49,725 bases of DNA from Halobacteriovoraceae bacterium (GCA_002712005.1 PASP01000006.1:1-49725), one strand, 5' to 3'. Numbered from the stretch's first letter, positions 7,639 through 17,154 are shown. Program-made: numbers and translations. Notes: a model not told the origin generated them from the letters alone.

Positions 7639-8394
7639 ATGAGCACCGATAAAGGATTGATGACTATAGGCCAGGCCAGTTTTAGGCCAGAAATTATATT
7701 CTTTGAAAATGATCAAAAGAAGTCTCACGGGACTCTTAAGAGATTTCTCACTTTCTTGAAAGTAAAGAGAGTTCCAGGGCCTATTCGTTTTGCTTTCATT
7801 GATGAACTTGGACCTATGATTCCTAATCTAAGTCTTAGAGAGAATATAAGTCTAGACTCCATTCCGAGCACAGTGAGTTCAGATAAAGAATTTAGTTTAG
7901 AAGATTATTTAGAGAGAAGAGGAAATGAACCTCTTACTAAACTCTATAATAATATAAAACTTGTAGAGGACTTCCCCAGTGAAGTTGATTCTCAAACCCT
8001 AAAAATAGCCTCTTTGATTAAGGGCCTTCTTCAAGACGGCCAATATCTCTTTTTAGAAAACCCCGAGCGCTTTCTCGATAAAGAGAATCTAAAATTATTT
8101 ACGGAGGCCTTACTCCTCCAACTTAAACAAAAGAAACAAACTCTCCTCTTAAAGAGTTCTTCTCCTGCTATCTGGGCCCCTCATGTTACGCAGTGGATAA
8201 AAGAATCCACATGTCCAGAGACCGGTAGAATCCACATGAACCACATGAAAAAGGGCACTTCCTCTGCGCCACAGCAAAATGATAGGGCCACTGTGCTTCC
8301 CTTGAAGCAGAAAGAAGGGCCTGTAAGTACGCCTGCTGCAAGTTCTCATGAAGACCAACAAGCAGAAAATAACTCTGAACCAAAAGCTGCGTAG
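7639..8394 (+). CDS. Degenerate ABC-ATPase-like protein without Walker A
   Basis: This 251-aa protein has no strong family match that I can name. It resembles the back half of an ABC ATPase: a Q-loop-like piece (FIDELGPMIPNLSLRENI at about 55-72), then a helix in the signature position (SQTLKIASLIKGLLQDG) followed by a Walker-B-like strand (QYLFLENPERFLD). There is no Walker A GxxGxGK[ST] and no LSGGQ. The C-terminal 60 residues are low-complexity (Ser, Gln, Pro, Glu, Ala). A 12-bp direct repeat (8202-8213 and 8227-8238) lies at the start of that tail. Nucleotide hydrolysis is therefore unlikely, and a regulatory or structural role is possible. Confidence 0.6.
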   Translation: MSTDKGLMTIGQASFRPEIIFFENDQKKSHGTLKRFLTFLKVKRVPGPIRFAFIDELGPMIPNLSLRENISLDSIPSTVSSDKEFSLEDYLERRGNEPLTKLYNNIKLVEDFPSEVDSQTLKIASLIKGLLQDGQYLFLENPERFLDKENLKLFTEALLLQLKQKKQTLLLKSSSPAIWAPHVTQWIKESTCPETGRIHMNHMKKGTSSAPQQNDRATVLPLKQKEGPVSTPAASSHEDQQAENNSEPKAA

Positions 8395-8444
8395 CAATAG
8401 AATCTCCCCTTCTTTCTTCCCTAAAAATCTATAATTTTCAATAG

Positions 8445-8474
8445 TTGACAAAAACTTGCGGTGAATCGGATAAT
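8445..8474 (+). promoter_or_regulatory. Sigma-70-type promoter for the DNA methyltransferase
   Basis: A perfect -35 TTGACA (8445-8450) is followed by an 18-nt spacer and the -10 GATAAT (8469-8474, 5 of 6 consensus). Transcription would begin near 8481-8483, about 40 bp before the methyltransferase start. This is the cleanest housekeeping-type promoter I found in the window. Confidence 0.7.
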
Positions 8475-8521
8475 ACTTATAACAACACCACAACACTCCA
8501 TTGCGACAAGGAATTATACCC

Positions 8522-9769
8522 ATGGCAAGCCCTGGCAAGAGCTCTTCATCTAAAAAATCAACCCCTGAATCCTCAAGTAAAAAAACCACAAAAAAATCCT
8601 CAAAGAAAGCTAAACTCAACTTTATCGACGTATTCGCCGGTGCCGGAGGACTTTCATGTGGGATGGAGCAAGCGGGAATGAATTGTATCTTAGGGGTCGA
8701 TCACGATAAACATGCCATGGATACCTTTGCCCTTAATCATAAGAATGCAGAAACTTATTGTGGAGATATTAGAAAGTTAACAAAGAGAAAATTAGAAGAT
8801 CTCATTGGTGATACTCCTGTTCACGCAGTAGTTGGTGGTCCACCTTGCCAAGGATTCTCTACTGTTGGACTTGGAAATCCCAAAGACGATAGAAACGCCC
8901 TCTTTCTTGAATTTGTCAGACTTGTTCGCTTAACTCGCCCCTACTTTGTCGTCATGGAAAATGTCACAGGTCTTGTGGCCAAGAAGAATGAGGATACTCT
9001 CAAATCTATTTTTAAAAAGTTTCACTCTCTTGGTTACAACCTCAATGTAAAGGTAATGAGTGCGCATAATTATGGCGTGCCTGAAAAGAGAAGAAGAACG
9101 ATTATTATTGGTACGCGTATTAATGATGAGCCTATCTATCCCAAACATACCCATGGGGACAAAGAAGAAAAGACTCCTAAACCTACAGTAACTGTGGGCG
9201 ATGTGATCTTTGATCTAGCGGATAAGAAAGGGGTTATTCATAATCACGATGAGCAAGCTGCCGCAGTAAAAAATAAAATGGATGCCAAGCGATTGGCCAA
9301 AGTACCTGAAGGAAAAGGCATTCGCTATGAAAGAGATGAGCTCGCCTATCTCCCAAAATCACTTCATCTTGGAGTTGATTGGCAGGCCCTTCCTGAAAAT
9401 CGTTTTCGTCAATCTAAGTATCAAAGACTCGATCGCAAAACTGCGGGACCAACAATCATGACTCACCGTCATAGCTATTTCCATCCCGTAGAAAATCGCT
9501 ACCTAACGGCAAGAGAAGCTGCTAAGATCCAGAGTTTCCCTAATGATTTTATCTTCTCAGGTCCTTTATCAGCTCAGTGGCGACAAATTGGAAATGCCGT
9601 TCCTCCCCTTCTAGGCAAGGCCATTGGACGTGCTCTAGTCGATCTTTTCAAAAAGGCAAAAGTAGAAGACTTAGACTTCAAAAAAAGAAAGAGACCTAAT
9701 GATCACGCTATTAAGTATGAGCGTGGAAAAGCTTTTGTTTATAAAAGACAAAAAGAAGTCAGTGCCTAA
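8522..9769 (+). CDS. Cytosine-5 DNA methyltransferase, apparently solitary
   Basis: This 415-aa enzyme transfers methyl from SAM to C5 of cytosine in a specific DNA site. Motifs appear in canonical order: I (FAGAGGLSCGMEQAG, about 38-52), IV (GGPPCQGFS, nucleophile C109), VI (MENV), VIII (PEKRRRTIIIGTR), IX (RxTAGPTIM...AREAAKIQSFP) and X (QIGNAVPPLLG). The N-terminal ~30 residues are a Ser/Lys-rich tail. The start at 8522 is supported by AAGGA nine bases before it, against an upstream TTG at 8501. No restriction enzyme is adjacent. The closest nuclease candidate is at 44906-45994. It has its own strong promoter and may act in regulation or as half of a split system. Confidence 0.95.
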   Translation: MASPGKSSSSKKSTPESSSKKTTKKSSKKAKLNFIDVFAGAGGLSCGMEQAGMNCILGVDHDKHAMDTFALNHKNAETYCGDIRKLTKRKLEDLIGDTPVHAVVGGPPCQGFSTVGLGNPKDDRNALFLEFVRLVRLTRPYFVVMENVTGLVAKKNEDTLKSIFKKFHSLGYNLNVKVMSAHNYGVPEKRRRTIIIGTRINDEPIYPKHTHGDKEEKTPKPTVTVGDVIFDLADKKGVIHNHDEQAAAVKNKMDAKRLAKVPEGKGIRYERDELAYLPKSLHLGVDWQALPENRFRQSKYQRLDRKTAGPTIMTHRHSYFHPVENRYLTAREAAKIQSFPNDFIFSGPLSAQWRQIGNAVPPLLGKAIGRALVDLFKKAKVEDLDFKKRKRPNDHAIKYERGKAFVYKRQKEVSA

Positions 9770-9806
9770 CGGTCTATAAAACCAAAATATATTTAAAGGA
9801 AAGATT

Positions 9807-10550
9807 ATGAAAGGTACATTTCATATAGCCGGCCAATCCCTTGAAATCACCCTAGATAAGCAAGTGTGGAATAACGATGATATTCTCACAGGAAAGCTTC
9901 ATCTTACCTCTCAAGCTGAACTCGATGCGGATAAGATATTGGCCTTAAATCTTTGCGAAATCGATTTAAGAAAACTAAAGAAGAAAGATCCCAAGGCCTT
10001 TCAAAGCCTACAAAGAATTGAACTGAATTCGGGAACTAAAGAATATGATATCCATCTCGATCCCAACCAATTGGGTCATCTCCACGTTATTAGCGATGGC
10101 GTCTTTAGTGTTGCTGTCGTCATTGAAGAGAATAACAACCTCTTAGATGCTCCTCAGCTTCAACTTCAAATTAAACCTTCTCCCGTGATTGATGAATTCT
10201 TAAAGATATTTGAAACATTTAAAAGATGCTCCATTAAATCCATTAAAAATAAGAAGAAAGAAATTGAAGTCAAACTAAAGACACCCACTACCGGAGAAAT
10301 GGCCAAAGTAGACTCTCTTGCCCTTCTTATTAATCTTCAAAATAAAAATCTAAAACTGACCTACCAATTTCAAATTAAGAAAATCGTAATGGGTGGTGCC
10401 GGTGTTGAGACCAAGAAAGAAAAGATTAAAGTCGTTCAGGAACTTGAAGAGAAGGACTTTATGAGTTTTGGTGAACTCGATCAACAAAAGTGTCTCTCAA
10501 AAATAGATCAGGCCTTTCAATCGGCGCTTGAAAACTCTGCGGCTTCGTGA
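9807..10550 (+). CDS. Unknown cytoplasmic protein, beta-rich N-terminus
   Basis: This 247-aa protein has no signal peptide or membrane segment. The first ~130 residues look like a beta-sandwich (short alternating strands, with VWNNDDILTGKLHLTS resembling the early strand pattern of arrestin/Spo0M-type domains), but the resemblance is weak. The second half is very Lys-rich and charged, consistent with nucleic-acid or membrane-surface contact. It starts 37 bp after the methyltransferase, so the two are probably co-transcribed. It is not a recognisable nuclease. Its end overlaps the convergent exporter gene by 34 bp. Confidence 0.55.
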   Translation: MKGTFHIAGQSLEITLDKQVWNNDDILTGKLHLTSQAELDADKILALNLCEIDLRKLKKKDPKAFQSLQRIELNSGTKEYDIHLDPNQLGHLHVISDGVFSVAVVIEENNNLLDAPQLQLQIKPSPVIDEFLKIFETFKRCSIKSIKNKKKEIEVKLKTPTTGEMAKVDSLALLINLQNKNLKLTYQFQIKKIVMGGAGVETKKEKIKVVQELEEKDFMSFGELDQQKCLSKIDQAFQSALENSAAS

Positions 10551-12409
10551 AGTTTAGCGAAATGCCCTTGTCCGGAGAAGAGCTCCTCTCTGGTCCCCTT
10601 CTCAACGAGACGTCCCTGATCAAAGACCATAATCTGATCACAACTCTCAAGAGTGGCCAGACGGTGAGCAATGATTAAGCAGGTACGTCCATCCATGACT
10701 GCATCAACGGCCTTATGAATAAGGGCTTCATACCAAGGATCAATATTGGCAGTAGCTTCATCTAAAATAAGTATGGAAGGATTATTGATTAAAACCCGGG
10801 TAAGAGCGACTAGCTGACGTTCGCCAACAGAGAGATTTGCTCCCGCATCATAAACAAGAGAATCGAGGTCTTTATTCTGAGCCGCCATGGCCTTAGTCAA
10901 CCCGGTTATCTCACACGCCTTTAGAATTTCTTCATCTCTTAGACTTTCATTTACGGTCAAATTCTCTCTAAGAGTTCCCTTAAAAATGATGGCATCTTGA
11001 CCTACAAACCCAATATTCTTGCGCAAAGATGAACGCTCAAACTGACGGATATCTTGTCCATCTATAAGGAGTTCACCCTTTTGAAATTCATATAAACGTG
11101 ACAGAAGACTCACCGTTGTTGTCTTCCCACATCCAGTTGTTCCCACGAGCCCAACTTTCTGGCCGGTCTCAATTTTAAATTGAAGGCCTTTAAGAACCCA
11201 GTTTTCTCCACTATAGGCCATCCAAAGATCTTTAAATTCAATTTCCCCTTGAAGGCCTTCTACTAGTTGAGTTCCATCTTTTCCTAGACTAACTTCCTCT
11301 TCATCATGATTTAAGAAAGAGGCAACTCGTTCAGTACTGGTAAAGGCCTGCTGGATAACATGAACTTCTCGTGCCAAATTCATAATAGGCATATAGAAGC
11401 GCTCACAATAACGGATAAAGGTAACAAAGAGCCCCACCTGCATACTTCCCTCAAGAACTCGCGCTCCTCCAAACCAAATAAGAACTAAGAGTGGCGCATT
11501 ACAAAGTAGAGAGACAAGAGGCCTAGTCCAACCATAGAGAAAGTTGGCCTTCAGGTGACCTGTTCTATATTCTTCAACTTGATGGTCATATTGTTGCTTT
11601 GACCAATCCTCTAGGCCATAACTTCTAATCACTTCAAGCCCATTGATAAATTCAGATAGCTTCGCATTGAGCATACTGCTGGCCTTGGATAGACGTCGAT
11701 TGGCCTTCCTGACCCAACCTCTCGTTATATAAATAAAAAGAAGCGATGGAAGAATACTGATAATCAACATACTTCCGAGTTTGAAGTCAGTAACTAACAT
11801 AGCGACAATGGCCAGTGTGGCCATAAAACCTGAATTAAGGAGGCGACCCAAGCTTCCGGTAAAGAAGTTTTCAATTCCCTCCACGTCATGAGTTACTCTT
11901 GTAACGACGCGCCCTTGAGGTTGACGATCATAGAATCCGATTGGAAGTTTTTGGAGGTGCTCAAAAAGGGCCAAACGAACGGCATAGATGGATAAACCAC
12001 TATTTAAAGAAATAAGTCGGCGTCCCAACCACATAAAGATCAGTGAACTCACCTCTAGGCCCAAAATACCTAGAGCAAAACGATAGGCCGAAGAAGAGTC
12101 TGCGGGAATAAGCCCTTCTTCGACTAACTTCCCCATGAGCCTTGCAGAGGCCAGAGCACAAAGAGAGCTTCCCATGATGAGAAAGAGTCCCATAAGTAGA
12201 CCCTTCTTATATTCGGAGGCATAGGTCAGTAGCTTTTTAAAAGAAGCGAGATCAGAAAGTGAAAAGGACTTCAAGGACTGATCGTCTTGTTCATCAGCCA
12301 AGAGAAAACTCTTATTCACCTGTTCAGACTTCTTCTGATCGCCTTTACTCTTCACACTCGCTTTTGCGGTGTTATCTAATCGTGATTCATTCTTCTTTCT
12401 TTTAACCAA
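10517..12409 (-). CDS. ABC exporter subunit, MdlB type
   Basis: This 630-aa type-IV ABC exporter half has a six-helix membrane domain (about residues 70-350) fused to an ATPase domain. Walker A is GTTGCGKTT, the signature is LSVGE, Walker B is ILILDEATANID with the catalytic Glu present, and the H-loop is IIAHRLAT. It pairs with the next gene upstream, whose catalytic Glu is replaced, as in MdlAB/BmrCD-type heterodimers where only one ATP site is fully active. The N-terminus has about 55 extra charged residues. The start is TTG (12409) with AAGGA nine bases upstream. The substrate is unknown (lipid, drug or peptide are the usual ones). Confidence 0.88.
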   Translation of the reverse strand: MVKRKKNESRLDNTAKASVKSKGDQKKSEQVNKSFLLADEQDDQSLKSFSLSDLASFKKLLTYASEYKKGLLMGLFLIMGSSLCALASARLMGKLVEEGLIPADSSSAYRFALGILGLEVSSLIFMWLGRRLISLNSGLSIYAVRLALFEHLQKLPIGFYDRQPQGRVVTRVTHDVEGIENFFTGSLGRLLNSGFMATLAIVAMLVTDFKLGSMLIISILPSLLFIYITRGWVRKANRRLSKASSMLNAKLSEFINGLEVIRSYGLEDWSKQQYDHQVEEYRTGHLKANFLYGWTRPLVSLLCNAPLLVLIWFGGARVLEGSMQVGLFVTFIRYCERFYMPIMNLAREVHVIQQAFTSTERVASFLNHDEEEVSLGKDGTQLVEGLQGEIEFKDLWMAYSGENWVLKGLQFKIETGQKVGLVGTTGCGKTTTVSLLSRLYEFQKGELLIDGQDIRQFERSSLRKNIGFVGQDAIIFKGTLRENLTVNESLRDEEILKACEITGLTKAMAAQNKDLDSLVYDAGANLSVGERQLVALTRVLINNPSILILDEATANIDPWYEALIHKAVDAVMDGRTCLIIAHRLATLESCDQIMVFDQGRLVEKGTREELFSGQGHFAKLHEAAEFSSAD

Positions 12410-12447
12410 GTTAATTATTCCTTTGTCTTACTAAGATCTTCACAAGA

Positions 12448-14205
12448 TCACACCTCAAATTCAATAAGGGTATCGCAATACTTTAAAGTAGACTTTCTAT
12501 GGGCTACCCAGACCAGTGTTTCCTCTTTAAGGTTTTCATTGAGAAGAGATAATATTTTCTCTTCAGTAATGGTATCCACCGCACTTAAACAGTCATCAAA
12601 GAGATAGATTTCACATTGTCTGGCCAAGGCACGGGCCAAGGTAAGCCTTTGCTTTTGACCACCTGAAAGATTGATACCCCACTCACCAAGTGGTGTATCT
12701 AAACCGTGTTTAAAGCTTCTAATATCTTCATCTAAGCAAGAAAGTTTTAAGTAATGCCAAACCTCTTCATCACTCATTTTCTTGTCGAGAGTGATATTGG
12801 CCCTAATTGTATCAGCAAAGAGAAATGGCTTTTGTGAGACATGGCCAATTCTTTTACGGAGTTGTTCGTGAGTATATTCAGAAAAGGGACGATCAAAGAA
12901 AGTGAGACTTCCCTCAAAGTCACGAATAAGTCCAGATAGGATTTTAATCAAGGTACTCTTTCCACTACCAATAGGTCCTGTAATACCAAGACGTTTCCCA
13001 GCGTGTAACTCGAGATTAAAATCTTTGATCAGTTCCTCAGAAGAATCATTGAAGCGAAAAGTGAGATTCTCTAATTGATAGACAACTTGAGATTGAATCT
13101 CTTGATCATCTTGATCTTCTCTTTTGATTACTTTTGGCCTTACCTGATCATCATAGGCATCTGCGAGGTGAGGATCTTTTTCTTGTTGAAAAATTTCATC
13201 TAATCGCGACAAACTGGTAAATGATTTCTTCCACTCAGAAATAATAAAGCCCAATTCAAATAGAGGATCTTGAAGTAAGAAAATAAGCCCTTGCATGGCC
13301 ACAAAGTCACCAATCGAGAGAGTGCCCTCCATAACAAAGGGAATTCCAATGAAGAAGAGAACCACATAGCTCACAATGGAAGAGGAGCCCATGACAGGTA
13401 TATATCTTAAGGAAGTATATACGGCATCAAGACGTTTTAAACGATAGGCATCGGCAATCGCCTTAAGTTTCTCATACCAGAAGTATCCCGTTTGATTCAC
13501 CCTCTGAAGACGAATAGTAGATACCACCTGTGTGGTGAGATCATTAAACTCTCCTAAGTTTTCTTGGGCAAGACGGTACTTTTCCATCTCCATGGCCGAT
13601 AGTTTACGAATAAAAACCGGAAGGATAAAAAGAATAGCAAATGCATAGAGAGTTAAAGGAATATGAATGGTAAGCATAGTTCCTAAAGTAAAAATCCCTA
13701 AAAAGACGACATCAAACATTCCCACGAGGGTGAAACCATAAATAAAGCGCCCCGAATTAACATCTGAAGTACTGGCATTCATCAGCACTCCCTTAGAGAA
13801 GCGCTTTACTAAATCATCTGTTTTGAAAAAACGAACGTGACGCCATAATTCTGATTTAAGTTCACTAGAGGCCTTATGAGTCTGACGGGCCATGGTTAGA
13901 CGCCATCCCATTCTAAAAAAGAAAAGAAGAACTCTAAAAGCAATTACGGTTATAAAGAGCACAAAGAATATCTCTTTTCGCTCATGTGCTCCCCATTCAT
14001 TAAAAATTTCAGGAATAGGCTTCTTAGCAAAGAAGTCTAAAATCCATCCCATGGACCTCGTCACCAGAACTTGAAAGAGATCTGTTAAAATGACAAAAAG
14101 GATACCAAGAGAATAAATTGGCCAATTAGATAAGATATATTGAATCCAACTTTTCTGAGCATTTCGATAATGTTTTGAATGGAGTTGTTCGGCTGATGAA
14201 GACAT
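12448..14205 (-). CDS. ABC exporter subunit, MdlA type with degenerate catalytic site
   Basis: This 585-aa ABC exporter half has Walker A GPIGSGKST and a canonical signature LSGGQKQR, but Walker B ends LFDDCLSAVD: Asp takes the place of the catalytic Glu, as in MdlA-type subunits (LDDALSAVD). The H-loop reads VAHRKST. The protein is expected to form a heterodimer with the downstream MdlB-type subunit (38 bp away), with one consensus and one degenerate ATP site. Six membrane helices occupy about residues 25-310. It lies 71 bp after the lipoate ligase gene in the same run, which may or may not share its transcript. Confidence 0.88.
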   Translation of the reverse strand: MSSSAEQLHSKHYRNAQKSWIQYILSNWPIYSLGILFVILTDLFQVLVTRSMGWILDFFAKKPIPEIFNEWGAHERKEIFFVLFITVIAFRVLLFFFRMGWRLTMARQTHKASSELKSELWRHVRFFKTDDLVKRFSKGVLMNASTSDVNSGRFIYGFTLVGMFDVVFLGIFTLGTMLTIHIPLTLYAFAILFILPVFIRKLSAMEMEKYRLAQENLGEFNDLTTQVVSTIRLQRVNQTGYFWYEKLKAIADAYRLKRLDAVYTSLRYIPVMGSSSIVSYVVLFFIGIPFVMEGTLSIGDFVAMQGLIFLLQDPLFELGFIISEWKKSFTSLSRLDEIFQQEKDPHLADAYDDQVRPKVIKREDQDDQEIQSQVVYQLENLTFRFNDSSEELIKDFNLELHAGKRLGITGPIGSGKSTLIKILSGLIRDFEGSLTFFDRPFSEYTHEQLRKRIGHVSQKPFLFADTIRANITLDKKMSDEEVWHYLKLSCLDEDIRSFKHGLDTPLGEWGINLSGGQKQRLTLARALARQCEIYLFDDCLSAVDTITEEKILSLLNENLKEETLVWVAHRKSTLKYCDTLIEFEV

Positions 14206-14276
14206 AAATCTATAGTAGAGACAAGCTTATGGATTGAATAGAAGCATTAGCTAAAAAGAAGTAAAAAAAGGAAATC

Positions 14277-15293
14277 TTAACCTAATTGCAAGGACTCAGA
14301 TATTTGACGCAACTGACCAGCAATCTTGACTCTTTCCGCTTCCTCACAATCTTGAAAATAAGGATGATGCAGTAGAATTTCAAAAGAAGGCCATGACTCT
14401 AATGCTCTACGGACTGACTTATCTACAAAGAAGAGAAGCTCTGAAATACTCTCCTCTCTTTTTAAGTAGGCCTTCTCACATTTTCCTTTAAAAAGACTAA
14501 AGTGGATTGAAACACTCTGAGACAACTCAACTTCTAGCTCAAAACGCGGAGTTTCTCCCCATAGCCAGCTCCATTCACTTAATAACTTTCTCTCCTCATT
14601 GATGGCCGCATTTAGACCTTCTTCTCTCCATATAAAAGCATCCGTGTTAAATAGATTTTCAAAGGCCTTGTACCAATCTTCAAAGCTTAAATTTCCAAAG
14701 ATATCTGATAAATTAATCACGGGAGAGGATACAGAGCGAACCCCCTTACCTTCAATCTTCCAATGTTTAGGATGACCAAGAGAGCCCCTCAAGTCTTGAA
14801 GTTTTGCATCCATAAGAAGTGTACCATGATGGAGAGACGTTTCTTTCTTTTGCTTAAATGCAGAACCCGATACTTTGAAAATCGACTCCCCTCCCTCTTC
14901 TTTACTTTCTCTATAAACTAAATCATACCTATCATTGGCCTCAACTTGAAATCCTAAATGATCTAGCGCTGCTATAATGAGTTCTAAATTCTTCTTTCGA
15001 GGAAGATCCCGCTGTTTATGAATAAAGCAATAATTCCAATTACCGAGATCGTGATAGACGGTTCCTCCTCCCGATCTTCTTCTAACGAGAGAGATATTTT
15101 TAGGAAGTTGAGAAAAATTGATTTCTCGCCAAGGAACTTGGAAGCGACCCATAACAATTGAGGGGTCATTTCTATAGAGAAAGAGATGATTCTCTTCAGG
15201 GAAATGACCTTCGATGAGATAATTTTCTATGGCAAGATTCGTATAAGGGCAATGGATGGAAGAAATACTCAATCCATAATCAAGGGGATTCAT
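14277..15293 (-). CDS. Lipoate-protein ligase A family protein
   Basis: This 338-aa member of the biotin/lipoate ligase fold would attach lipoate (via lipoyl-AMP) to E2 and GcvH-type proteins. The key motifs are RRRSGGGTVYHDLGN (about 71-85), KVSGSAFK (about 140-147) with the conserved Lys, and HHGTLLMD. The length matches LplA with its C-terminal accessory domain. It starts within TAATG shared with the stop of the upstream envelope-protein gene (1-nt overlap), implying translational coupling to genes with no obvious link to lipoylation. Confidence 0.9.
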   Translation of the reverse strand: MNPLDYGLSISSIHCPYTNLAIENYLIEGHFPEENHLFLYRNDPSIVMGRFQVPWREINFSQLPKNISLVRRRSGGGTVYHDLGNWNYCFIHKQRDLPRKKNLELIIAALDHLGFQVEANDRYDLVYRESKEEGGESIFKVSGSAFKQKKETSLHHGTLLMDAKLQDLRGSLGHPKHWKIEGKGVRSVSSPVINLSDIFGNLSFEDWYKAFENLFNTDAFIWREEGLNAAINEERKLLSEWSWLWGETPRFELEVELSQSVSIHFSLFKGKCEKAYLKREESISELLFFVDKSVRRALESWPSFEILLHHPYFQDCEEAERVKIAGQLRQISESLQLG

Positions 15294-16060
15294 TAGAAGG
15301 CAACTCCAAGACTAATGGCCAAGGGAACAAAGGATTTTAATTTTCCTAGAACAAAGTATTCCGCTCCTACATTGAGATTCACATACTTCCATTGCCAAAA
15401 ATAAGAGGCCCCAAGAAGTGGTCCCCACTTATTCTCCCCTTGATTTATGACTGTTTCACCTTCTACCTCTAGTCTCTCCACATCGACATCGGAGGCCAAT
15501 TGATTATAGTGAGCTCCTAACTTGATGACCGGTCCATTACGAAAGGCCTTCTTCTGAGAATTTAAGTAGAAATTAAATTCTAAAGAGTAGTGATCGAGAC
15601 CTGGTACAATACCGTCATTGCCATTTCCATTTTCTGAACCATAATAGGCCCCATAGAAGCGACCATAGTAGAGACCAGCTGATATCTGACTCCATAAAGA
15701 TTTTTCTAGACCTATTTTGTTAAGATGCCCTAGGTATCTATAATTGAAACCTAGGCCAAGACTAGGAATGTAGCGCTCATCATCTGGACTATCATAATGA
15801 TAGAGAGAAGTATTTTCTTTATGAGAAGCTTTCTTCTCATAAGTAAATGAATCCTCTGAATAACTTAGAGGACTCTTTTCATAATTTTCTTTTTCATGCT
15901 CCGGATTGAATTGCTTATGATCAATCGCTTGGTTAACAGGAGCTTCTTCATTACTCATTTGTGTCTCTTCAACAGAGGCCAGAGGACTATCGACTACGAG
16001 GATTTGACCGAGAACCAAAAGGAGCGATAGAAAAGATAAATATTTCAATTGATTTCTCAT
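15293..16060 (-). CDS. Exported probable outer-membrane beta-barrel protein
   Basis: This 255-aa protein has a signal peptide (SFLSLLLVLGQILVV, cleavage about residue 28). A polar, disordered-looking stretch (about 30-95) is followed by alternating amphipathic strands rich in Tyr, Gly and Phe (GLGFNYRYLGHL, SAGLYYGRFYGAYYG, LEFNFYLNS) and a hydrophobic terminal strand ending LAISLGVAF, which has the aromatic C-terminal residue typical of barrels. An outer-membrane location is therefore inferred. It overlaps the previous gene by ATGA (4 nt) and is the last of four unknown envelope genes. Confidence 0.65.
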   Translation of the reverse strand: MRNQLKYLSFLSLLLVLGQILVVDSPLASVEETQMSNEEAPVNQAIDHKQFNPEHEKENYEKSPLSYSEDSFTYEKKASHKENTSLYHYDSPDDERYIPSLGLGFNYRYLGHLNKIGLEKSLWSQISAGLYYGRFYGAYYGSENGNGNDGIVPGLDHYSLEFNFYLNSQKKAFRNGPVIKLGAHYNQLASDVDVERLEVEGETVINQGENKWGPLLGASYFWQWKYVNLNVGAEYFVLGKLKSFVPLAISLGVAF

Positions 16061-17154
16061 TGGTCCACACTCACTTTAAGATTGAGAAGTTTTGCCTTAG
16101 CACCCAGGACAATGGAAGGAATCCTTACAGGTGAATCTTCATTTTCCTCAGAGGAATCTATAACACTTGCGATCCCACTTCCCACTTTATTTATACCTGG
16201 AAGAGCAACGGCTGAGTGGAATTCAAAATTAATTTTATCAAAGACAGTACTTGTATCAACGAGAATAGAGACACCTTTCATATCTACCCATAGGGGACTG
16301 GCCTTTAGATCATCACGCATAAAGTAGGAATCAATAGAGCGCGGAATATCTCTATGAATCTGATTTAAATCATTCACTAAGAATTCAAAACCTCCAAGAA
16401 GCTTCACAGGTTCTTTAATGAAATTCTTCGCTTTTCTCATTTGCTCCGTCTTTTCAATATCTTCGAAATAGAATTCACTTCCATGAGCAATCACGACTTT
16501 AATAATTTCTTCAACGGTTGCATCTGATTCAGTAGCAACTTCATTAATGGGAATTTCTACGCCTCGATCGGGATGACGAGCAAAAATTTGAGCAAAGAGC
16601 TTACCACTTTTACGTCCAAATCTTATTTTTTTAATTTGTTCGATAATATCTCGCACTTCCGGACCCACTTCCATTTCAGCAAGGTTTTCGAACGCCCCAA
16701 TCAGCATAAGTATATCTTGCTGACCCATTTCATACTCACCGATCTCTGCCATATATCTTAGAATATAAAGAGTCAGAGTAAGAGAATCAGATACAGAATA
16801 TTCTTCACTTACCCCCTTGGCCACATGATAGATACCTGTTGCGACAGTACCCATTTGTTCACTATTAAGTCCTACATTACCTAGAATCGCCGTATCTTCA
16901 CTTGAGATCTCTTGTGTTTGAGTACCAGGCAAAGAAGATGAACTTGGTAACTCTTCATTTACTTCTTCTTGAGTAGGAATACGCTTTTGTGCGGAAAAAG
17001 AAGATGAGGGATGTGACGATCCCATTGAATCATTGAGATCAGTAAGCCCAAAGTTTCCACCATAAACACGGACCATCGTTAAACTCAATACAACAACGAG
17101 AGTAACTCCAAAGATTAAGTTGAAATAATGTATCAATCGGTTGAAAAGGGCCAT
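16057..17154 (-). CDS. Membrane-anchored envelope protein of unknown function
   Basis: This 365-aa protein has one N-terminal membrane segment (about residues 12-30, LIFGVTLVVVLSLTMV), so most of it should lie in the periplasm. A Ser/Pro/Glu-rich linker follows (about 45-80), then a helical acidic domain. I chose the ATG at 17154 because GAGGTGA, a near-perfect Shine-Dalgarno, lies 8 nt upstream; a GTG at 17166 is also possible. It overlaps or nearly abuts the genes on both sides, suggesting one coupled operon with the 1080-aa exported protein and the barrel-like protein. No family is recognised. Confidence 0.6.
   Translation of the reverse strand: MALFNRLIHYFNLIFGVTLVVVLSLTMVRVYGGNFGLTDLNDSMGSSHPSSSFSAQKRIPTQEEVNEELPSSSSLPGTQTQEISSEDTAILGNVGLNSEQMGTVATGIYHVAKGVSEEYSVSDSLTLTLYILRYMAEIGEYEMGQQDILMLIGAFENLAEMEVGPEVRDIIEQIKKIRFGRKSGKLFAQIFARHPDRGVEIPINEVATESDATVEEIIKVVIAHGSEFYFEDIEKTEQMRKAKNFIKEPVKLLGGFEFLVNDLNQIHRDIPRSIDSYFMRDDLKASPLWVDMKGVSILVDTSTVFDKINFEFHSAVALPGINKVGSGIASVIDSSEENEDSPVRIPSIVLGAKAKLLNLKVSVDQ

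Noticed and set aside
8149-8619. Minus-strand frame overlapping the ABC-like gene end and the methyltransferase start
   Set aside because: It overlaps two supported plus-strand genes and a clear promoter. Its sequence is low in recognisable features.
10459-10671. Minus-strand frame across the junction of the unknown protein and the exporter gene
   Set aside because: It is a shadow of the two convergent genes that overlap there.
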